Of a stretch of DNA of 11,531 bases, positions 7,563 through 11,531 are shown one piece after another. The notes beneath the pieces were generated by a model. The model was not told where the DNA came from. It did no database searches and saw only the letters and a program-made list of their open reading frames with translations. The position numbers were made by a program, and so were the translations under genes. Source of the DNA: Sulfurovaceae bacterium (lineage in GTDB: Bacteria > Campylobacterota > Campylobacteria > Campylobacterales > Sulfurovaceae). The DNA lies in NCBI GenBank assembly GCA_029933395.1, contig JAOZOG010000055.1, positions 1-11,531 of the forward strand. The letters run 5' to 3'. Within the stretch, counting starts at the first letter, position 1, and each line of letters begins with the position of its first letter.

Positions 7563-7834
7563 ATGCCCTTATCTATGCGATCGTACAGCTGCTGCATACG
7601 ATCATCAATGTCTATATCTGGATCATTATCATCGCTGCACTGTTAAGTTTTATACGGCCTGATCCCCACAATCAAATCGTCCAGATTATCTATCGTCTGA
7701 CAGAACCCGCCTTCGATTTCGTTCGGAGAAAACTCCCCTTTGTCGTCTTTTCGGGTATCGACCTTTCGCCGATCGTCATTCTGCTTGCGCTGCAATTTCT
7801 GGATGTCTTTATGATGCGACTCTTTTTAGGATAG
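7559..7834 (+). CDS. yggT: YggT-family integral membrane protein
   Basis: This is a 91-residue membrane protein with two hydrophobic segments (about 5-31 and 66-90) flanking a basic loop. The family signature is visible: SFIRPDP at 30-36, LTEP at 47-50, the basic RRKLP, and IDLSPI at 67-72. YggT proteins (Ycf19-related) are widespread and have been linked to membrane or division-associated and osmotic functions, but the biochemical role is unknown. The start ATG overlaps the gltX stop in an ATGA junction, so translation is probably coupled. The next gene, slt, begins 3 bp after its stop, with its ribosome-binding site inside the end of yggT. The same gltX-yggT-slt order is recalled for Campylobacter. 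Confidence 0.9.
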   Translation: MNALIYAIVQLLHTIINVYIWIIIIAALLSFIRPDPHNQIVQIIYRLTEPAFDFVRRKLPFVVFSGIDLSPIVILLALQFLDVFMMRLFLG

Positions 7835-7837
7835 AGC

Positions 7838-9118
7838 GTGCGGTTCGCTCTCCTGCTTTTTTCTTTTCTGCTGCTTTTTCCATCCGGGACAGAAGCCAGA
7901 AATCTGACATTCGATCAAGTCCATATGATGCCCAAAAGTGTGGAAAAAGATTACTATATCTGGCGCTTTCTCTGTCAGGGGAACTGCACCGCATCCCAGG
8001 CACAGGCAATTATCAAAGATGTCAACCGACTCAACAAGAAGCTTCGTGAATCCTACCGGAAGAAAACCGGCCACACGGCAAAGGTGTACGCCTCCGGCAA
8101 TGGAAAAACGTCAAGTAAGGCCCAAAGAGATGCCTGGCTGGCAAAAGTCGCTTCACAAAAATATTTCAACACTGCCATCACTGCGCTGCAGCAGGGAAAA
8201 AAAGACCTCGCCATCCTCTATTTCGACAAAGCCAGACGCTCTGCAAAGAAACAGGAGGAGGCAGACAAAGCCTCCTTCTGGCTCTACAAAACGACAGGGA
8301 ACAAAGGCTATCTCAATGTTCTGCTCAAAAGCTGGGATGTCAATCTCTATACCCTGCTCGCCCGGGATATAATGCATATCAAATATCCCCGCACGATTAC
8401 ACCGAAGCTCTCCAAAAAGCGTCTCAGGCATTACAATGCCAAAAACCCCATTCACTGGGCCCATATCAAAAAGAAGCTCTTCAAGCCAGGAACCAATCTG
8501 CAAAACCTGGCGAGGGGATATGCGGCCGAAGAGTCTATTGGTGTCTATACCTATATTATGGCCAGGGCATCACACTATCGGAACATCTATTACCCTATGC
8601 CCTACCGTGATACACTCTCCCGTTTTCCCAAAAAGCGCCAGGCGCTCATTTATGCTATTGCAAGACAGGAGAGCCGCTTTGTTCCCGCATCGGTCTCGCG
8701 CTCTTTTGCTCTGGGGATGATGCAGATTATGCCCTTCCTGGTCAAACACATCGCTAAAGAGCGTGGGGAAAATATCGACCTGGATGAGATGTTCGACCCC
8801 CGAAAAGCGATTATCTATGCCAACCACCATATCAACTATCTGGCGGCGTATCTCCACAATCCGCTTTTTGTTGCTTACGCTTACAATGGGGGGATAGGCT
8901 TCACACGAAGACTTATCAAGAGACCTGACTATTTCAGAAAAGGGCCTTATGAACCCTACCTGAGTATCGAAAAGATCAAAAATGCCGAAGCGAGAGAGTA
9001 TGGTAAAAAAGTGCTGGTCAATTACGTGATCTACCTCAACAAACTCGGTATTCCGACACGTATCACACCCTACATCGAAGACCTGACAAACCCCTCCGAA
9101 ACTGACAGCTTCCGATAG
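7838..9118 (+). CDS. slt: Soluble lytic murein transglycosylase, periplasmic
   Basis: This enzyme cleaves the MurNAc-GlcNAc bond of peptidoglycan, leaving 1,6-anhydro ends, in wall turnover and insertion of envelope machines. Translation starts at GTG 7838 (AGGA 6-7 bases upstream, inside yggT). A signal peptide covers residues 1-20 (MRFALLLFSFLLLFPSGTEA), likely cleaved after TEA. Residues 21-260 are a helical, repeat-like superhelix region. The SLT catalytic domain spans about 265-410: catalytic Glu278 in ARQESRF, GMMQIMP at 293-299, AYNGG at 348-352, and the conserved YLSIEKI and VNYVIYL segments. At 426 residues it is shorter than E. coli Slt70 but typical for Campylobacterota. It is last in the gltX-yggT unit. 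Its stop lies inside an inverted repeat shared with the convergent lipoprotein gene. Confidence 0.94.
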   Translation: MRFALLLFSFLLLFPSGTEARNLTFDQVHMMPKSVEKDYYIWRFLCQGNCTASQAQAIIKDVNRLNKKLRESYRKKTGHTAKVYASGNGKTSSKAQRDAWLAKVASQKYFNTAITALQQGKKDLAILYFDKARRSAKKQEEADKASFWLYKTTGNKGYLNVLLKSWDVNLYTLLARDIMHIKYPRTITPKLSKKRLRHYNAKNPIHWAHIKKKLFKPGTNLQNLARGYAAEESIGVYTYIMARASHYRNIYYPMPYRDTLSRFPKKRQALIYAIARQESRFVPASVSRSFALGMMQIMPFLVKHIAKERGENIDLDEMFDPRKAIIYANHHINYLAAYLHNPLFVAYAYNGGIGFTRRLIKRPDYFRKGPYEPYLSIEKIKNAEAREYGKKVLVNYVIYLNKLGIPTRITPYIEDLTNPSETDSFR

Positions 9119-9136
9119 TCGTCAAAGCTATCGGAA
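9110..9136. terminator. Hairpin 1 across the convergent slt/lipoprotein stop codons
   Basis: TTCCGATAG (9110-9118) pairs perfectly with CTATCGGAA (9128-9136), giving a 9-bp stem and a 9-nt loop. The slt stop TAG is at 9116-9118 and the lipoprotein stop TAG is the complement of 9128-9130, so both stops lie in the stem. Neither side has a T-run, so this is not a classical intrinsic terminator. A bidirectional end-of-transcript role is plausible but unproven. Confidence 0.45.
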
Positions 9137-9146
9137 AACTTTGACG
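9120..9146. terminator. Hairpin 2, overlapping and exclusive with hairpin 1
   Basis: CGTCAAAG (9120-9127) pairs perfectly with CTTTGACG (9139-9146), an 8-bp stem with an 11-nt loop. Its left arm is the loop of hairpin 1, and its loop holds the right arm of hairpin 1, so the two structures compete or form a pseudoknot. For leftward transcripts the right part is still coding sequence of the lipoprotein gene. There is no T-tract on either side. Confidence 0.4.
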
Positions 9147-9943
9147 TTTCCGCGATAAAGATACTTCGCCTTTTTCGCGAAATTCATTTTATATTTTCTA
9201 TATTTTTGAACCTGCTTTTTTTCATCTTTATCTTTTTTCTTTTTGTCGTCTTTTTTATTTTTCTGGTCCTTGGAGATTGTTTTTTTCTTCTCTGTCTTTT
9301 TGGCCTGTTCTGCTTTGTCTATCTTCTTATTTTTCTTCTCTTTGGCTTTTTCACCTTTTTTGTCTTTTCCATTCTTCTTTTTTTTCTTTTTCTTCTTCAT
9401 TGGAATCTTGCCATAGATCTTATTTTGGTACGTCAGAGAAAACTGTTTTCGTTTGGTGTGGGGGAACTCGACATAATAGTAGTCGCTCCAGGTATTGACC
9501 AATGGAATATTTTTCAGCATTGGATCATTCATAGCAAGTTTTTTCACGACCAGAGGAAGCCTGTCAATTCCTTTTCGTCTCTTGATTTTTTCCGCTTTGA
9601 TGAACTTTTTGTCACTCTCGGGATACTTGAGATTGATAGTAAGGTTCTGATCCCCACTGATCAACTCTGACTGATTGACATCACTGGCCTGATAGAGACC
9701 GACGATGAATTTCTCTCTCACTTTCTCTTTCTCGTCCTCCAGCGACGCTTCACTATTGAGATACGTTGCTGTCAGAAGAATTTTTACTTCTCCATCTTTG
9801 CTGATTTTGACTTTTTCCGTCTTTTGCAGTTCGATACCGGGTTTTTGCATCTTGACAAAAGATTTTTCCATCCGGCTTTCGTTTTTCGAGGTACAACCGG
9901 CGAAGAGAATCAATACCCCCGCCAAAATAATCTGTTTCAACAT
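9128..9943 (-). CDS. Predicted lipoprotein with long lysine-rich segment, function unknown
   Basis: The 271-residue product begins with a lipoprotein signal peptide (MLKQIILAGVLILFAGC), with the lipidated cysteine at 17 in LFAGC followed by TSKNES. Residues 30-180 form a moderately polar domain (KVKISKDGEVKILLTATYLN, WSDYYYVEFPHTKRKQFSLT) that I cannot assign. Residues 183-250 hold 36 lysines in 68 positions, starting with eight in a row, with almost no hydrophobic residues. The end, YKMNFAKKAKYLYRGNVKVF (251-270), looks like normal folded sequence again, so the Lys-rich part looks like an insertion near the C-terminus. The ATG at 9943 has AAGGG upstream and an extended -10 box. A lipoprotein gene in this orientation between slt and mobB is also recalled in C. 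jejuni (Cj0842). Function unknown; envelope location is likely. Confidence 0.85.
   Translation of the reverse strand: MLKQIILAGVLILFAGCTSKNESRMEKSFVKMQKPGIELQKTEKVKISKDGEVKILLTATYLNSEASLEDEKEKVREKFIVGLYQASDVNQSELISGDQNLTINLKYPESDKKFIKAEKIKRRKGIDRLPLVVKKLAMNDPMLKNIPLVNTWSDYYYVEFPHTKRKQFSLTYQNKIYGKIPMKKKKKKKKNGKDKKGEKAKEKKNKKIDKAEQAKKTEKKKTISKDQKNKKDDKKKKDKDEKKQVQKYRKYKMNFAKKAKYLYRGNVKVFR
9194..9397 (-). repeat. Low-complexity, purine-rich tract encoding poly-lysine
   Basis: This segment encodes lipoprotein residues 183-250. The coding strand is dominated by AAA/AAG, GAA/GAT and GAC codons. A pure purine/pyrimidine run covers 9372-9398 (27 nt), with a T8 run at 9378-9385 on the plus strand, and it is roughly mirror-symmetric. 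Such tracts are prone to replication or transcription slippage. Composition differs sharply from all neighbouring genes. Confidence 0.8.
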
Positions 9944-9974
9944 TTTTACCCTTATCTACCCGCTATTTTGATTG

Positions 9975-9983
9975 ATTTTAACA
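9975..9983 (-). promoter_or_regulatory. Extended -10 promoter of the lipoprotein gene
   Basis: The minus strand reads TGTTAAAAT, a TGn-extended -10 with five of six matches to TATAAT, 31 bp before the ATG at 9943. There is no good -35 at the expected spacing. It faces the mobB -10 across about 22 bp, so the two divergent promoters are likely to interfere or share control. Confidence 0.45.
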
Positions 9984-9988
9984 TATCT

Positions 9989-10002
9989 TCAATAAAGATT
10001 GA
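9989..10002. promoter_or_regulatory. Inverted repeat TCAAT-N4-ATTGA between divergent promoters
   Basis: A 5-bp inverted repeat with a 4-nt spacer ends two bases before the mobB -10 box. Further ATTGA copies lie at 9971, 10009 and 10013. The position suits an operator, but the arms are short and the region is AT-rich, so chance is a real possibility. Confidence 0.2.
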
Positions 10003-10004
10003 TG

Positions 10005-10010
10005 TATAAT
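10005..10010 (+). promoter_or_regulatory. -10 box of the mobB-fbp promoter
   Basis: There is a perfect TATAAT 29 bp before the GTG start of mobB, without a clear -35. Transcription would start near 10016-10017. This places the in-frame TTG at 10010 inside the promoter and so excludes it as a start for transcripts from here. Confidence 0.55.
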
Positions 10011-10039
10011 TGATTGACTCTAACCAAAGAAGGGGATTC

Positions 10040-10537
10040 GTGAAAAAGAGATATGCGGTAGCTTTTACCGGCCCATCCAACAGTGGCAAAACGACACTGA
10101 TTGAAAAAGTTGCCAGAGAGCTGATTCAGAACCATAAAGTCGCCATTATCAAAAACGATCCCAAAGATAAAGCGCAGTTCGATATCGAGGGGAAAGACAG
10201 TTACAAATTTTCTCAAACCGGTGCCGAAGTGGTCGTGACTTCTCCTACGAGAACGACCTATTTTTCGCAGCGTGAAAAAACACTCGACGAGATCGTTGCA
10301 ATGATCGGCGATTTCGACTATCTGCTCGTCGAAGGCCTCAAGACACTGCCCCTTCCGCGCATTGCCATCTTTCGCAATACGATAGAAGAGAGTTATTTTA
10401 GCTGCAGTGAAGCGATGGCGATCGATCAGAGTATCGATCCATCGAACTATCCTATCCCCAAAACACTCACACTGCTCAACCTCAACGACACCGGAGAGAT
10501 TATCTCCTGGATCAAAAACCATGCAAAGGAAATATAA
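10040..10537 (+). CDS. mobB: Molybdopterin-guanine dinucleotide biosynthesis adaptor protein B (MobB)
   Basis: MobB is a GTP-binding P-loop protein thought to assist MobA in attaching GMP to molybdopterin, making the bis-MGD cofactor of DMSO reductase-family enzymes such as nitrate reductase, formate dehydrogenase and polysulfide reductase. From GTG 10040 (165 aa): Walker A GPSNSGKT at 11-18, AIIKNDPKDKAQFD near 35-48, FDIEGKDS at 47-54, and the Walker B-like DYLLVEGLKT at 93-102. The family pattern IKHD reads IKND here. I chose GTG 10040 because AAGAAGGGG precedes it at good spacing, and because an upstream TTG at 10010 falls in the -10 box. fbp starts directly after its stop codon. The link of a cofactor gene to fbp is a conserved neighbourhood in Campylobacter (recalled), not an obvious pathway. 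Confidence 0.9.
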   Translation: MKKRYAVAFTGPSNSGKTTLIEKVARELIQNHKVAIIKNDPKDKAQFDIEGKDSYKFSQTGAEVVVTSPTRTTYFSQREKTLDEIVAMIGDFDYLLVEGLKTLPLPRIAIFRNTIEESYFSCSEAMAIDQSIDPSNYPIPKTLTLLNLNDTGEIISWIKNHAKEI

Positions 10538-11395
10538 ATGCGTACACTAGAGCCCGTCTTTGAAGCGATACAGAAATCAGCCTTTCGTATCCATGAAGCG
10601 ATCACCAACGAAGACACTGACTACTCCAGCCAATCCAATACATCAGGCGATATCCAACTCAAACTCGACATCATCTGTGACCTGATCATTGCCGAAGAGC
10701 TCTCCTACCTGCCCCTTGTCAAAGCGATCGCCAGCGAAGAGAAGGAGGAGGAGGATATCCTCAACCCGGACGGTGAACTCTGTATCGCCTACGATCCACT
10801 CGATGGCTCCAGTCTGATCGATGTCGACCTCAGTGTCGGATCGATCTTTGGTATCTATGACGGGGAGTGGGATGCCAAAAAGATGATCGCTGCCGTCTAT
10901 GTCGTCTATGGGCCGCGTATGGAGATGGTGACAGCCTACAAAGGCAATGTACGCCACTATATCTACCGACACGAACGCTTCAAAGAGCTCGAACAGATCA
11001 AGATCGGAGAAAAAGGAAAACTCAACGGCCCCGGCGGTACACAGATGAACTGGTCTGCCCACCACAAGAAGCTGATCGACGGCCTCTTTGCCGAGGGGTA
11101 CAGGTTGCGTTACTCCGGCGGTATGGTACCCGATCTCCATCAGATCCTTCTCAAAGGTGGGGGACTCTTCAGTTATCCCGGTACGACCGACAATCCTGAA
11201 GGCAAACTCCGCAAACTCTTTGAAGTCTTTCCTTTTGCCTTCATCTATGAACTCGCGGGTGGTTATGCAATCGATGAGAATGGCCAACGACTGATGGAGC
11301 TTCCCTGCAGTGACCCGCATGAGACATCTCCCTGCTTTTTTGGCTCCAAATATGAGATCGAGCGCGTCAAAGAGGCGTATGGAGTGGCAGAGTGA
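10538..11395 (+). CDS. fbp: Fructose-1,6-bisphosphatase class I
   Basis: This enzyme hydrolyses fructose 1,6-bisphosphate to fructose 6-phosphate in gluconeogenesis, with Mg2+, in the cytoplasm. The 285-residue protein carries the class I signatures: GDIQLKLD at 37-44, SEE at 67-69 followed by an acidic stretch (KEEEED), the metal/phosphate motif YDPLDGSS at 85-92, SGGMVPDLHQ at 193-202, KLRKLFEVFPFAFI at 223-236 and PHETSPCFFGS at 260-270. It is shorter than E. coli Fbp (about 332), with most of the loss at the N-terminus and loops. The ATG follows the mobB stop directly, with AAAGGA seven bases upstream. In an autotroph using the reverse TCA cycle it would feed sugar synthesis; this is inference. 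Its stop overlaps the next gene by 4 bp (GTGA). Confidence 0.95.
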   Translation: MRTLEPVFEAIQKSAFRIHEAITNEDTDYSSQSNTSGDIQLKLDIICDLIIAEELSYLPLVKAIASEEKEEEDILNPDGELCIAYDPLDGSSLIDVDLSVGSIFGIYDGEWDAKKMIAAVYVVYGPRMEMVTAYKGNVRHYIYRHERFKELEQIKIGEKGKLNGPGGTQMNWSAHHKKLIDGLFAEGYRLRYSGGMVPDLHQILLKGGGLFSYPGTTDNPEGKLRKLFEVFPFAFIYELAGGYAIDENGQRLMELPCSDPHETSPCFFGSKYEIERVKEAYGVAE

Positions 11396-11531
11396 CGAAA
11401 CAGCACGATCATCCCGATCAATGGGAAATCGCACTGGAAGAGAAAACCAAAGAACTTCAGGCGTGTCAGCAGGAGAGAGGGCTCAAGAGCTGTCTTGGCT
11501 GCGACAAGGTCAATGCCTGTGAACTACGTGA
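11392..11531 (+). CDS. Small cysteine-containing conserved protein, cut by window edge
   Basis: GTG at 11392 overlaps the fbp stop in a GTGA junction, with GGAG at 11381-11384 as ribosome-binding site. It reads open for 46 codons to the edge: MTKQHDHPDQWEIALEEKTK, then a helical stretch, then SCLGCDKVNACELR. The C-x2-C-x5-C cluster resembles a small Campylobacterota protein that I recall lying between metG and fbp (C. jejuni Cj0839c). The cysteines could bind zinc or another metal; function is unknown. The 3' end lies outside the window. Confidence 0.75.
   Translation, partial: MTKQHDHPDQWEIALEEKTKELQACQQERGLKSCLGCDKVNACELR

Noticed and set aside
9206..9670. Plus-strand frame rich in Phe and Leu, resembling a membrane protein
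   Set aside because: It is the antisense of the poly-lysine part of the lipoprotein gene; AAA/AAG codons read backwards give Phe/Leu. This makes false transmembrane segments.
10010..10039. N-terminal extension of MobB from TTG
   Set aside because: The TTG lies within the -10 box, and GTG 10040 has a strong ribosome-binding site and gives the normal MobB start.
10643..11434. Minus-strand open frame of 263 codons
   Set aside because: It is antisense to fbp, which shows the full class I FBPase motif set.

Overview
The window looks like ordinary chromosomal DNA of a Campylobacterota (epsilonproteobacterial) chemolithotroph, probably close to Sulfurovum, Nitratifractor or Sulfurimonas. The evidence is the protein character (a tRNA-Gln-type GluRS paralogue, a short DksA, a class I FBPase with the family's FEVFPFAFIYELAGG-like core) and the gene order. 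From memory, that order matches two Campylobacter jejuni clusters: Cj0123c-Cj0126c (dus, membrane protein, dksA, rlmH) and Cj0839c-Cj0845c (small Cys protein, fbp, mobB, lipoprotein, slt, yggT, gltX). No database search was possible. I see no phage, IS element, CRISPR array, tRNA or rRNA. No stretch above 300 bases lacks a gene, and coding density is very high.

Left half, all on the minus strand. From about 6.1 kb leftward runs a tightly packed operon: rlmH (23S rRNA methyltransferase), a dksA/traR-type transcription factor, an unrecognised two-TM protein with a long helical cytoplasmic part, and a DusB-type tRNA-dihydrouridine synthase whose start overlaps the preceding gene. After a 71-bp gap with an extended -10 promoter come a TauE/SafE-family permease and uvrA, 8 bp apart. 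uvrA runs off the left edge at residue 815, before its second ABC signature.

Right half, mostly plus strand. A 151-bp divergent spacer separates rlmH from gltX. gltX, yggT and a periplasmic lytic transglycosylase gene (slt) form a coupled unit, with a 4-bp overlap and then a 3-bp gap. A lipoprotein gene with a 68-residue lysine-rich segment faces slt convergently, with only 9 bp between the stop codons. Both stops lie inside overlapping inverted repeats. A divergent promoter region then serves the lipoprotein gene (minus) and mobB-fbp-small Cys protein (plus); the last is cut by the right edge.

The genes are mainly housekeeping: translation and tRNA/rRNA modification, the stringent-response type regulator, DNA repair, wall remodelling, molybdenum cofactor and gluconeogenesis. 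The most notable signal is in GltX. The frame is intact and full length, but three active-site signatures depart from the family pattern: the KMSKS loop reads K-R-I-D-E-Q, RIEDTD reads RIEDGD, and the RGEDH-xSNTP block reads RSDKH-LGDTP. It may be an inactivated or repurposed tRNA-Gln-type glutamyl-tRNA synthetase. I found no convincing evidence of a wholly new multi-gene system.
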